A DNA stretch of 34,113 bases from assembly GCA_045598845.1 (NCBI GenBank), contig JAZRUY010000130.1:1-34113 (forward strand), in the 5' to 3' direction. A program made the position numbers and the translations under genes. Below, one piece after another: positions 1-7,591 of this stretch (position 1 is its first letter; each line of letters begins with the position of its first letter). The notes beneath the pieces were generated by a model. It was given only the letters and a program-made list of their open reading frames with translations. It did not search any database and was not told where the DNA came from. The DNA is from JAZRUY01 sp045598845. Its GTDB lineage: Bacteria; Verrucomicrobiota; Lentisphaeria; Victivallales; Victivallaceae.

Positions 1-519
1 GTCCAGTTGAGAGATAAGACTGCGAAAAGTTCCCGACGGCGGCACTACCGTGTACCCGGCTTCATCCAGCCGGCGAACCGAATCCGGTTCCGCTGCGGAT
101 GATGAGGTATTGCGGTGGCGGCCGAACTGTCTCACGAAGGCGCAGTAGATACCGTTGCCGCAGCAAGCGGAAGCCGGTTCCACTTTCAGCCGGAAATTTC
201 CTCCGGATGCCCAGAGTATGCGGCTGCCGTCCTCCGGTATAAAACAGCATTTAGCCTCGTACACTCCGGGTTCGTCAAGCGGTAAAACCAATGTCGCGCT
301 TCGTCCGTTGCGATGCATCGGCAGGTCATGCCAGTCTAAACCCAGCATCGCCGCGCCGGTCTCGGTATGACGGATGATTTCCAGTCTCCGTATTGTGCTC
401 CGCCCGCAGTTGGTACGCAGTACAACGTGACCGGGTTTATCAGGTAAACCGTCAATAGTGAAAACGGCATATTCCCCGGCGAAAAAAATCGTCCGGTCGG
501 GAGAAATAGATTGTTTCAT
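1..519 (-). CDS. Probable glycogen-debranching-type protein, N-terminal part (runs off left edge)
   Basis: An open frame starts with ATG at 519 and continues for 173 codons to the edge of the window without a stop, so only the N-terminus is present. The first ~120 residues look like a beta-rich, immunoglobulin-like or carbohydrate-binding domain. The last visible part reads DEAGYTVVPPSGTFRSLI, which resembles the lead-in to the catalytic barrel of amylo-alpha-1,6-glucosidase/GH13-like proteins (PPSGTFR followed by a long barrel). That assignment is from memory of the family, and the catalytic part is off the window. No signal peptide is seen, so a cytoplasmic role in glycogen or storage-glucan metabolism is plausible. 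It follows the glycosyltransferase gene on the same strand after a 142-base gap and may have its own promoter in that gap. Confidence 0.55.
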   Translation of the reverse strand, partial: MKQSISPDRTIFFAGEYAVFTIDGLPDKPGHVVLRTNCGRSTIRRLEIIRHTETGAAMLGLDWHDLPMHRNGRSATLVLPLDEPGVYEAKCCFIPEDGSRILWASGGNFRLKVEPASACCGNGIYCAFVRQFGRHRNTSSSAAEPDSVRRLDEAGYTVVPPSGTFRSLISQLD

Positions 520-555
520 TTTATCGTTCAGGAAATTTCAGACAGCATTAAAAAT

Positions 556-590
556 TTTTTCAGTTATTTTCAGTTATTTTCAGTTATAAT
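556..590. repeat. 10-bp tandem repeat with phased A/T tracts upstream of the left-edge gene
   Basis: The unit CAGTTATTTT occurs at 561-570 and 571-580, followed by a partial third copy (CAGTTAT) at 581-587. A T6 run precedes the array at 555-560. On the minus strand this puts A-tracts about one helical turn apart, the arrangement that bends DNA. The array lies about 40-70 bases upstream of the ATG at 519. It begins at a possible -10 box (minus TATATT, 588-593). Confidence 0.7.
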
Positions 591-617
591 ATACATAAAC
601 AACCGGAAATACCGCAA
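588..617 (-). promoter_or_regulatory. Weak promoter candidate for the left-edge gene
   Basis: The minus strand shows TTGCGG (612-617) and TATATT (588-593) separated by 18 bases. The -10 box is good (5 of 6 consensus) but the -35 is poor. The A/T-tract repeat starts at the -10. This is a guess from position and base composition only. Confidence 0.25.
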
Positions 618-661
618 TGCGTAGCGGCTATAATTCATGCCGGCAGACACCATTTAGTCCG

Positions 662-2212
662 TCAGTACGCTGCCGCATCGCTTTCTGTTGCGGCTTTTTC
701 TTCCGGCGGAACGAATGTGAAACATACCCGTACATCGCATGGCGGTTCTCCGAACATTGCGACCAGTCCGCAACAGGCCCGCCTGAAACTTGTTTCATAG
801 AAAGCGGTGGCGGCATGGCTCATGCCGGTATCCTTCAGCAATGTATCAAGTTCTTTCCTGCTGTCGGCGACAAATACGGCGCCGTGCCGCAGAATGTCTC
901 CGGGTGTTACCCACGGGGAACAGGATAATTCATCCATGAACCAGCAATCCGGGTGATCTTCCGAATAATACGAAACATAGCAACTGTTTTCTCTGTTTCC
1001 GACCACATACGGCAACCGTCTGCCGTACAATTCATGCCAGCGGCCGGATACCTCCCCCGCCACCTCTCTGCCGGCGAAAGTATCATTGACCGGATGCCAG
1101 TGCCGCAACGGCCACTTTATCAGCCGGAAATAAACAAATATCAAGACAACGGCGGTCAGCGCCGTCAATAACAAAAGAAGAAACAGTTTCATTCTGGCGC
1201 GGTTCATGACCGGGGGGCGGAGCATAACCAGAAATAAACCTGAGAAGGCGAAAAAAGGAGTTGTCCACGGCTTCATGAAATTCCTGCCGGTAATCAGGCA
1301 GAAAAACACTGCCGCCGCCATGGGGACGCCGAAGAAAAGACGGACAAAAAGCCGGTCGAAACCGCTTTCCCCTGCATCTCCCTTTTTGCCGCGGGGAAAA
1401 AGCATGATTGCAAAAAACGGAAGCAGCATGGTTTTAATGAAATGCACCGCGATACGGATCGGCTCCGTCAGATGAGACAGCAGACCGCCGCTCTGTGCTG
1501 TCTGGGATCTCTGTGCCGCATACCGGAAAGCGATGAAATCATGATTGACCAGCCACAACAGATTCGGCAGACAGATCAGAGAGAACACCGCTCCGGCGAT
1601 ATAAACACCCGGTCGCCGCCATGCCTTGCGCCCTTCATCGGTAAACAGCAGGATCAGCCCTGCCGGAGCCAGAATAAGAACGGAAAGATATTTAGTCATG
1701 ACCGCCGCTCCGGCGACCATTCCGCAAGCAGTCCATGCGGTCAGCCGTTCTGTCCGTACCGCGCGGTAGAACAGCAGTCCGAACAGCGGCCAAAGACCGA
1801 GTTCAATAACATCATCGTTAAATTCAACGGCACCCCAGAAATAATACAGAGTAAGCAGCGGTATAACCGCGGCCACGAAACGGTGAAACGGATCGTGGAA
1901 CATTTTTCCCGCCAGAATCCATATCGAAACCAGCGAGAGTACCGCAAAAAGTTGACTCAGCAGATAACTTACCCAGTCGCTTGGGAATATTTTCCAGGCG
2001 GTATATCCCAGCCAGGCGCAAAAGTAAGGATTTTTGTCATATCCTGAATTCCAATGCCGCCCCCATTCCACCAGTTCCGGAAAATCTATAGGCACATTGC
2101 AATTCATCCAGCCCGGCAGTACCGTCCAGATAACTCCCCAAACTATCAGAATGACTATAAATAATCGGCGCATCGCGGTTTTCCAAGCCTGCCGGATTCG
2201 GAACGACAACAT
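662..2212 (-). CDS. GT39/ArnT-like membrane glycosyltransferase (PMT_2-type)
   Basis: This is a 516-residue integral membrane protein of the GT-C fold, the family that transfers sugars from polyprenyl-phosphate donors on the outer face of the inner membrane. After a first membrane segment (residues ~15-35), the first loop has D43, E46 and E49, then GYDKNPYFCAWL (57-68). This matches the WG..W..GY.KHPPL.AWL signature of GT39 proteins. A second family block, FNDDVIELGLWPL followed by a TKY motif, lies near residues 145-205. About ten hydrophobic segments are followed by a soluble C-terminal domain of ~150 residues. The ATG at 2212 was chosen because the frame upstream of it overlaps the epimerase gene and has no other support; CAGGG lies just upstream. 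It is probably the last gene of the run that starts at 5862. The acceptor is unknown. Confidence 0.8.
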   Translation of the reverse strand: MLSFRIRQAWKTAMRRLFIVILIVWGVIWTVLPGWMNCNVPIDFPELVEWGRHWNSGYDKNPYFCAWLGYTAWKIFPSDWVSYLLSQLFAVLSLVSIWILAGKMFHDPFHRFVAAVIPLLTLYYFWGAVEFNDDVIELGLWPLFGLLFYRAVRTERLTAWTACGMVAGAAVMTKYLSVLILAPAGLILLFTDEGRKAWRRPGVYIAGAVFSLICLPNLLWLVNHDFIAFRYAAQRSQTAQSGGLLSHLTEPIRIAVHFIKTMLLPFFAIMLFPRGKKGDAGESGFDRLFVRLFFGVPMAAAVFFCLITGRNFMKPWTTPFFAFSGLFLVMLRPPVMNRARMKLFLLLLLTALTAVVLIFVYFRLIKWPLRHWHPVNDTFAGREVAGEVSGRWHELYGRRLPYVVGNRENSCYVSYYSEDHPDCWFMDELSCSPWVTPGDILRHGAVFVADSRKELDTLLKDTGMSHAATAFYETSFRRACCGLVAMFGEPPCDVRVCFTFVPPEEKAATESDAAAY

Positions 2213-2295
2213 AATCCCTGAGGATAATTTACAACTCCGCAGGATGGTTTTCAATATGCTGCGGCAACCGTCGCATTGCCGGAAGTTTTCGTTGA

Positions 2296-3483
2296 TTATT
2301 CTGTCCCGGAGATTTTTCGCATCTGGCGCGAGGCGATGAACAGGCAGCGCGGCAGATGGAACATCGTCTTCCATTTGCCGCCTTTGAGCAAGTGGGTAGG
2401 TTCCCCGCGGCGGTTGAGATAACCGAACCATTCCGGGTACTGCGGGTCGCGGAAATGTTCCCAAGTCCAGCGGTCAATCTCTTCGAATTTATGCCGGAAA
2501 TACTCGTCACCTGTTAGTCGGTAAGCGTACAACACCGCATTAAGCGCCTCGCAGTGCGGCCACCAGAGTTTCATATCCCACTGCAGTTCCAGATGCGGTT
2601 TATGCAGTGCGTCCATGAAATAGAACAGACCGCCGTATTCGGGATCGGTGCCGAACGCCAGTTCCGCCTTGACAATGCCGGCGGCTTTTTCTATCATAGC
2701 ATGGTCACCGCGCTGTTCGGCATAGTTCATCACGAACCACATCGACTCCAGGGCGTGACCGGGGTTGATAAACCGCCCCTCGCAGGATAAGAGATCGAAC
2801 GAGCCGTGCGGATTGACATTTTCAAACAGCACCCGTAATTCAGGATTCCAGAATTTCTCCAGTACCGTTTCCACTGCGGCAGCCGTTTGCCGGTCATATT
2901 CATTGCTGCCCAGACATTCTTTCATCACACAGCCCAGATTGGCCAGAATCATAAAATGACCATGCGAAAGACGTTTCGGTTTCCCGGACATCGCCTTTTC
3001 CCAGCGCCCCTTGGGATTGTCCATGCGGCGGATATAGTTATTCATCGCGGTACGGGCCTCGGTGCGGTAAATCTCTTCACCGGTGGCGGCGAACAGCGCC
3101 GCCGCACCCATGGCGGCAAAACAATCGGAGAAAATGTTGGACGGAGCCATGGACGGCTCGCCTTTGCGGTTCAGAGAAAAATAGTAAGTGCCGTCATCCG
3201 ATTTTCCGTGCGCGGTCAGAAAATCAAAACCGTTCCGGGCGATTTCCAGCCAGCGCGGTTCCGGGCGCAGTTGCCGGTAAAAAACGGCGAACATATAGAC
3301 GATACGCCACTGCATCCACATATATTTTTCCGTATCGTAAACGGAGCCGTCGCGGTCCAGACAGGTAAAATAGCCGCCGTATTCCATATCCGCGCAGTGA
3401 TTTTCCCAGAACGGAATCACTCTGGTATTCAGTTCATCTTCATAACGGCGGATGACTGTATCCCAATCTGCAGTCATATTCAT
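2296..3483 (-). CDS. AGE-family sugar 2-epimerase (N-acylglucosamine 2-epimerase-like)
   Basis: This 395-residue protein has the usual length of the (alpha/alpha)6-barrel AGE/cellobiose 2-epimerase superfamily. Residues in register with known active-site positions are visible: R60, NPGH at 240-243 followed by E246, WWPH at 307-310 followed by E313, and FHLPR at 375-379 near the end. EWFGYLNRRG (351-360) is also typical. Members isomerise free sugars (GlcNAc/ManNAc, cellobiose, mannose/fructose), and the substrate cannot be read from sequence. An AGGAG at 3487-3491 is 3 bases from the ATG at 3483 and 9 bases from an ATG at 3477, so the true start may be two codons shorter. It sits 23 bases after the DUF4434 gene and is probably co-transcribed with it. 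Confidence 0.9.
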   Translation of the reverse strand: MNMTADWDTVIRRYEDELNTRVIPFWENHCADMEYGGYFTCLDRDGSVYDTEKYMWMQWRIVYMFAVFYRQLRPEPRWLEIARNGFDFLTAHGKSDDGTYYFSLNRKGEPSMAPSNIFSDCFAAMGAAALFAATGEEIYRTEARTAMNNYIRRMDNPKGRWEKAMSGKPKRLSHGHFMILANLGCVMKECLGSNEYDRQTAAAVETVLEKFWNPELRVLFENVNPHGSFDLLSCEGRFINPGHALESMWFVMNYAEQRGDHAMIEKAAGIVKAELAFGTDPEYGGLFYFMDALHKPHLELQWDMKLWWPHCEALNAVLYAYRLTGDEYFRHKFEEIDRWTWEHFRDPQYPEWFGYLNRRGEPTHLLKGGKWKTMFHLPRCLFIASRQMRKISGTE

Positions 3484-3506
3484 ATTCTCCTCTTTAATTC
3501 GCCGGA

Positions 3507-4472
3507 TTATTGCCGGATACCGAAATATTCGCAATAACGGTTGTACAGATTGCCTGCCGAGGCATACATCGAATTCGGACTCATGAAATGTGAAAACTCG
3601 AAAGTTATACCCTTGATCAACCCGGCATCCGCCGCCGCCCGCAGTTTTAACAGCATCTTTTCCCATTTGATGGGCAGGAACTTGATCGGCATATCGCGGT
3701 CAAAACTTTCGCAGTTTGTCCACGACTGCATGCCGTACTTTTCCGCCAGTTGCCGGTTAAGTACCAGAAAGTCTGATAATTCATCGTAATCGCAATGTCC
3801 GTCCTGAAACGCGATGTAATCGACGGAACCTTTCAATACTGACAGAATTTCATTCCAGTCACGCTCGTGTTCCGATAGGGTGATGCCCTGCTTTTTGCTA
3901 AGCGCTGAATCGAAGGCCCAGACCGCTTTTTTGCCGTCGATCCAGGGGGAAATCAACGTCGGCAGACCGTTGGAAAGCGCCTTGCAGTGAGAGCCGATCC
4001 GGGCCAGCAACCCGATGACACCGGCTTTGTTACGGCTGACCTCCTGAGTGAGATACCAGCCGGCAAAAGCCTTGCGCCTGCCGTAACGCGCCCAGACTTC
4101 GTCCAGAAACTCCAGATTTATGTCAACTTCTTTCTGATATTCTCCGGATGACCAGTACTGACCGGAATCATAAGTGCCGAAGAAGAATTTCATGCCGTAT
4201 TTTTCAGCCAGAGTGAGGAACATATCAATCAGATCTGCCGGCGGAATATATCCGCCCATCTTTTCCGTCAATACTTTGGAAGGAAAAGTCATCCAGCGCC
4301 GATGACCGGAGCGGATAACGATTACCGTATCGATACCCATTGCCTTCATACTGGAGAAATCGCGGTCCCATTCTTTGACGCCCCAGTTCTGATGCGGGAT
4401 ATCGTGGGAAATTTCATCCAGATAAGTGCCGGTGATTTTCAATGCAGGATGCCGGGGCGAAATTTCAGACAT
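3507..4472 (-). CDS. DUF4434-like TIM-barrel protein, possible glycoside hydrolase
   Basis: This is a 321-residue protein without a signal peptide. The start (ITGTYLDEIS, then ...NWGVKEWDRDFSSMKAMGIDTVIV) matches the N-terminal pattern of DUF4434 proteins: a first strand with an aromatic/acid loop, then a helix leading to a GIDTVI strand. Later strands carry acids at likely barrel ends, for example GWYLTQEV, IAFQDGHCDYDE and ITFEFSHFM. The family is thought to be glycosidase-like, but its chemistry is not established and I do not assign catalytic residues. The start is well supported: AAGGAG lies seven bases before the ATG. Its neighbours are a metallophosphoesterase (22 bases upstream) and an AGE epimerase (23 bases downstream), which suggests catabolism of an imported sugar or glycoside. 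Confidence 0.75.
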   Translation of the reverse strand: MSEISPRHPALKITGTYLDEISHDIPHQNWGVKEWDRDFSSMKAMGIDTVIVIRSGHRRWMTFPSKVLTEKMGGYIPPADLIDMFLTLAEKYGMKFFFGTYDSGQYWSSGEYQKEVDINLEFLDEVWARYGRRKAFAGWYLTQEVSRNKAGVIGLLARIGSHCKALSNGLPTLISPWIDGKKAVWAFDSALSKKQGITLSEHERDWNEILSVLKGSVDYIAFQDGHCDYDELSDFLVLNRQLAEKYGMQSWTNCESFDRDMPIKFLPIKWEKMLLKLRAAADAGLIKGITFEFSHFMSPNSMYASAGNLYNRYCEYFGIRQ

Positions 4473-4494
4473 ATCAAAACTCCTTATTTTATCA

Positions 4495-5862
4495 TTATTT
4501 ATCGTTGCGGTACGGCCGTGAATAAACGGCGGTTCCGCGGTGACCGAAGATGTCGAGAGGAGTAACCGAAAAGCGCACCTCCGCACCGGCCGGCAACTCG
4601 TCCGCCGCGAATACGCAGACTGCAGAAGGCACAGCCATCGCCTCGGCGGCGGAAAGGTGTGCGCCCGGAGCATATACACGCTTGGAGCGGAGAACGGTAA
4701 TCACGCCGTAATTTTCCGAGCAGGCCGCCACTTCGTAATCAAAAGCAGGGCGGTCTGCTGATTTCGCGGTTGGGAAATAGACTTTTATCTGCTTGACTGA
4801 ATTGCCGTGATTATCTTTGCCGTCGCAGGCCGCAATCGCTATATTCCGTTCCGCACCGGCGGTGAACTGCGGCAGATCACGGGCGAATTCCGTTATTCGC
4901 GGTTCAATGCGGTAAGGCTTGTTCAGCCGGACCGGCAGCGGTACCGCCCAGTCGGAAGCCAGCGGTTTTTCGTTGCGCAGATCCATGCGGCAGATCACGA
5001 TACGGTCATCGTAAACCGAGAACAGCATTCCCTGGGCGCTGTCGTTCATGTCAAGATTATTCATCTGCGATACCGGCAGGCAGTTGTCGCGGTTTTCCCT
5101 TCCTTCCGGCAATGTGGAATAGCGCAGCGAACCGGTCCCGACGGAAGTAAAAGTATCCTGCCAGATACCGGTTTCCATGTTGAGGGAATAATGGGAGTGC
5201 CCGCTCAGAACAACGGCATTGGGATAGCCGGCCAGCACCGCGGAGGCGGCGCCGTCGTCATGACCCCAGGCCCATGGCCCGTAAACTGTATTCAGCGGAT
5301 GCGGGTGTTGTACGATGAAGAACGGTTGATCGCCCCGCAATTCCGCTCCGTATCGTTCCAGCGCTTCGGCGATGCGCGCCTCTTCTCCCCAGTGCAATCC
5401 CAGAAATTTGTAACCTTTGACCTCTTTGAGATAATAAGGCGAATAATCCTCTCGCAAATATTTTTTCCAGGCCGCCGCGGGATCTTTGGTAATCGAATTG
5501 TCATAACGCTCCAGCATCTTGCGTTCATCGCTTCTGTCAAGATCGAACACCCAGCCGTCGATGTCGTGATTCCCGTACACGAAAATCTTTTCCACATGCC
5601 GGCCGTCGGAAGCGGTGTCATTCGGAAAAACCCGGTACCAGGACTCTGCAAAATACTGAAACTGAGGCAACAGGGCGCACTGAGCGATATCACCGGCCAG
5701 CACTACCGCATCGACCCGTTGCCGGTTGAACCAGCGCAAGGCTTTTTCCCAATGTGTGTTTTCCGTATTGTCGTTGTACATGTGCACATCGCTTATCACT
5801 CCGAATTTCAACCGGAGAGTACCGGGGATTTTTTTCGGCTTGGGACGTTTCGAATTTGTCAT
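4495..5862 (-). CDS. Calcineurin-like metallophosphoesterase
   Basis: This 455-residue protein carries the full two-metal phosphoesterase motif set: SDVH (D25, H27), GD (57-58), GNHD (97-100), a histidine pair in QHPHP (186, 188) and GHSH (221-224). The catalytic domain covers about residues 15-290. The remaining ~160 residues form a beta-rich extension that I cannot name. The N-terminus is short, basic and not signal-like, so the protein is probably cytoplasmic. The start has AGAGG six to seven bases upstream. The substrate is unknown; nucleotidase, sugar-phosphatase or phosphodiesterase activity would all fit the fold. It is the first gene of the carbohydrate run and has a possible promoter inside the 3' end of the preceding methyltransferase gene. 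Confidence 0.85.
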   Translation of the reverse strand: MTNSKRPKPKKIPGTLRLKFGVISDVHMYNDNTENTHWEKALRWFNRQRVDAVVLAGDIAQCALLPQFQYFAESWYRVFPNDTASDGRHVEKIFVYGNHDIDGWVFDLDRSDERKMLERYDNSITKDPAAAWKKYLREDYSPYYLKEVKGYKFLGLHWGEEARIAEALERYGAELRGDQPFFIVQHPHPLNTVYGPWAWGHDDGAASAVLAGYPNAVVLSGHSHYSLNMETGIWQDTFTSVGTGSLRYSTLPEGRENRDNCLPVSQMNNLDMNDSAQGMLFSVYDDRIVICRMDLRNEKPLASDWAVPLPVRLNKPYRIEPRITEFARDLPQFTAGAERNIAIAACDGKDNHGNSVKQIKVYFPTAKSADRPAFDYEVAACSENYGVITVLRSKRVYAPGAHLSAAEAMAVPSAVCVFAADELPAGAEVRFSVTPLDIFGHRGTAVYSRPYRNDK

Positions 5863-5911
5863 TATTTACCTCTGTAAAACGATTGAAACAATGCAGAAAA
5901 CAAGAAAATCA

Positions 5912-5938
5912 CATATTATTCATATTGTTCATGTTATT
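5912..5938. repeat. Three 9-bp A/T-rich tandem repeats upstream of the metallophosphoesterase gene
   Basis: CATATTATT (5912-5920), CATATTGTT (5921-5929) and CATGTTATT (5930-5938) follow each other without spacers; the units differ from one another at one or two positions. They lie 50-76 bases upstream of the ATG at 5862, at or just downstream of a possible -10 box, which is where a repressor site or altered initial transcript would act. Confidence 0.65.
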
Positions 5939-5966
5939 TATAATGCAGTCAGGCAATTTCCGACAA
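5937..5966 (-). promoter_or_regulatory. Promoter candidate for the carbohydrate cluster
   Basis: On the minus strand, TTGTCG (5961-5966) and TATAAA (5937-5942) are separated by 18 bases. The -35 lies inside the end of the methyltransferase gene. The predicted start near 5930 would give a leader of about 70 bases containing the 9-bp repeats. Confidence 0.35.
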
Positions 5967-7145
5967 CAATCCTTTGAGGTACAACCCCTCGGGAACGGCC
6001 AGTGAAACCGGATGATCGGTTGCCTGAGACAGGCGAAGGATAATTCTGGCATCCACTCCGGCCTCCAGAGCCGCGGCGGCGGTAACTTTGCCGAAAAGTT
6101 CGGGAGTCATCAATCCGGAACAGGAGAAATTCAGTAACAGACCGCCGGGATTAAGCAGACTGAATCCCAGTCGGGCGATATCCTGATATGCCCGGCATCC
6201 TTGCGGAAGCGCATGGGCTGAACTTATGAATTTCGGAGGATCGAGAATAATCAGATCGAATTTTTCCCCCGCTTCTGCCAGACTCCGCAATTCGGAGAAC
6301 ACATCCGCACAGCGGTTTTCGTATTTTTCTACACCGAATCTGTTCATTTCCAGATTGTGCGCGGCCAGTGCCAGTGCCGGAGCGCTTGAATCAATATTGA
6401 GTACATGTTCCGCCCCGCCGGCCAGTGCGGCGACAGCGAATGCGCCGGTGTAGCAGAAAGTATTCAGCACCCGGCGTCCTGAAGCGATGCGTCGGACCAC
6501 GGTACGGCTGTCTCGCTGATCGAAATAAAAACCGCTCTTCTGACCGTGGCGTACATCGATGGCGAAACGCAGATCTCCTTCGCGGATAATCAGCGGATTA
6601 GGAGGTTCAGTTCCGCGGAGCAGACCGTTGCGTGCCGCCAAACCGTCCTTGCTCCGCACCGGGGAATCCGAACGTTCGTAGATGCCGGATACACCGGATA
6701 ATGCCGCCAGGGCATCTGCAATTTCATTCCGGAAATATTCGGCGCCGGCGCTGCTGAGTTGCAGTACCAGAAAACATCCGTACCGGTCAACGGTGATACC
6801 GGGCAGTCCGTCTCCCTCTGCATTGACCAAACGGCAACCGCCGTCCGGCGCATCCAAGCCAAGTGTCCGGCGCAGTTCAGCCGCCGCCGAGAAACGGGAA
6901 TTGAAAAAAACGCGGTCGATTTCAACGGCTGGATCGAAACTCCATACCCGTGCCGCAATTTGCGAATCCGGAGCATATGACGCTACTGCCAAAGGCACTC
7001 CGTCCGCACTGCGCACCAACACAGGTGCGCCTGATTCAACGGTGCCGGGAACCGATTTTACCGCGCCGGAAAATATCCACGGATGTCGGCGCAGCAGGGA
7101 TTTTTCACGCCCTGTTTTAAGTGTCAGAACCGGAAGCACTTTCAT
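5949..7145 (-). CDS. rlmI: Class I SAM-dependent rRNA methyltransferase, RlmI-like (23S rRNA m5C)
   Basis: This is a 398-residue protein of the YccW/RlmI (COG1092) type. A PUA-like RNA-binding domain covers roughly residues 1-75 (KTGREKSLLRRHPWIFSGAV). A central domain leads to GQKSGFYFDQRDSR (201-214). The Rossmann methyltransferase domain follows, with the SAM loop VLNTFCYTGAFA (226-237), the catalytic LDPPKF (301-306) and a later SCSG motif. RlmI methylates C1962 of 23S rRNA in E. coli; the exact target here is an inference because related subfamilies exist. The ATG at 7145 overlaps the nrdR stop by four bases (ATGA), so translation is coupled. Confidence 0.88.
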   Translation of the reverse strand: MKVLPVLTLKTGREKSLLRRHPWIFSGAVKSVPGTVESGAPVLVRSADGVPLAVASYAPDSQIAARVWSFDPAVEIDRVFFNSRFSAAAELRRTLGLDAPDGGCRLVNAEGDGLPGITVDRYGCFLVLQLSSAGAEYFRNEIADALAALSGVSGIYERSDSPVRSKDGLAARNGLLRGTEPPNPLIIREGDLRFAIDVRHGQKSGFYFDQRDSRTVVRRIASGRRVLNTFCYTGAFAVAALAGGAEHVLNIDSSAPALALAAHNLEMNRFGVEKYENRCADVFSELRSLAEAGEKFDLIILDPPKFISSAHALPQGCRAYQDIARLGFSLLNPGGLLLNFSCSGLMTPELFGKVTAAAALEAGVDARIILRLSQATDHPVSLAVPEGLYLKGLLSEIA

Positions 7146-7588
7146 TTCAATGCCCGGATTTCCTTGATGAACTCTTCCACATCGGCGAATTTGCGGTACA
7201 CCGAAGCGAACCGTACATAAGCCACTTGATCGATGCCGCGCAGCAACGACATAACCTGTTCGCCGATGGCGCCTGACGGTACTTCCTTATCATAATTATG
7301 CAGCAGCGCGATGGCGATTTCATCAACGGCACGGTCAATCCGATCCGGAGAAACCGGGCGCTTGTAGCAGGCGCATTCTATCCCGCGGCGCAGTTTGTCC
7401 CGGTCAAAAATTTCCCGCACTCCGTTACGTTTGATAACCGTCAATTCCTCCGGTACGATGTTTTCCACCGTGGAAAACCGGTAATCGCATTTCTCGCAAA
7501 CTCTCCGGCGGCGCACAGAGGTCCCGTCTTTCGCTACCCGGGAATCCACAACCCGGTCATCGACTCCGCCGCATTTCGGACAACGCAT
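7142..7588 (-). CDS. nrdR: Transcriptional repressor NrdR (ribonucleotide reductase regulator)
   Basis: This 148-residue protein has the standard NrdR layout. An N-terminal zinc ribbon has CPKC (C3, C6) and CEKC (C31, C34) around the basic RRRR stretch. The ATP-cone follows, beginning about ELTVIKRNGVREIFDRDKLRRG and ending near residue 140. NrdR senses ATP/dATP and represses ribonucleotide reductase operons. No reductase genes and no clear NrdR box are visible in this window, so it acts at a distance. A good GGAGG lies upstream of the ATG at 7588, inside the end of the lipoprotein gene three bases away. It overlaps the methyltransferase gene downstream. Confidence 0.95.
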   Translation of the reverse strand: MRCPKCGGVDDRVVDSRVAKDGTSVRRRRVCEKCDYRFSTVENIVPEELTVIKRNGVREIFDRDKLRRGIECACYKRPVSPDRIDRAVDEIAIALLHNYDKEVPSGAIGEQVMSLLRGIDQVAYVRFASVYRKFADVEEFIKEIRALK

Positions 7589-7591
7589 TGC

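Noticed and set aside
2213..2464. N-terminal extension of the GT39 frame
   Set aside because: It overlaps the end of the epimerase gene in another frame and adds basic, non-membrane sequence before the natural hydrophobic start.
4807..5877. Long open frame (356 codons) on the plus strand opposite the metallophosphoesterase gene
   Set aside because: It mirrors a well-supported gene with all catalytic motifs, has no ribosome-binding site or recognisable domain, and its composition is that of a complementary shadow frame.
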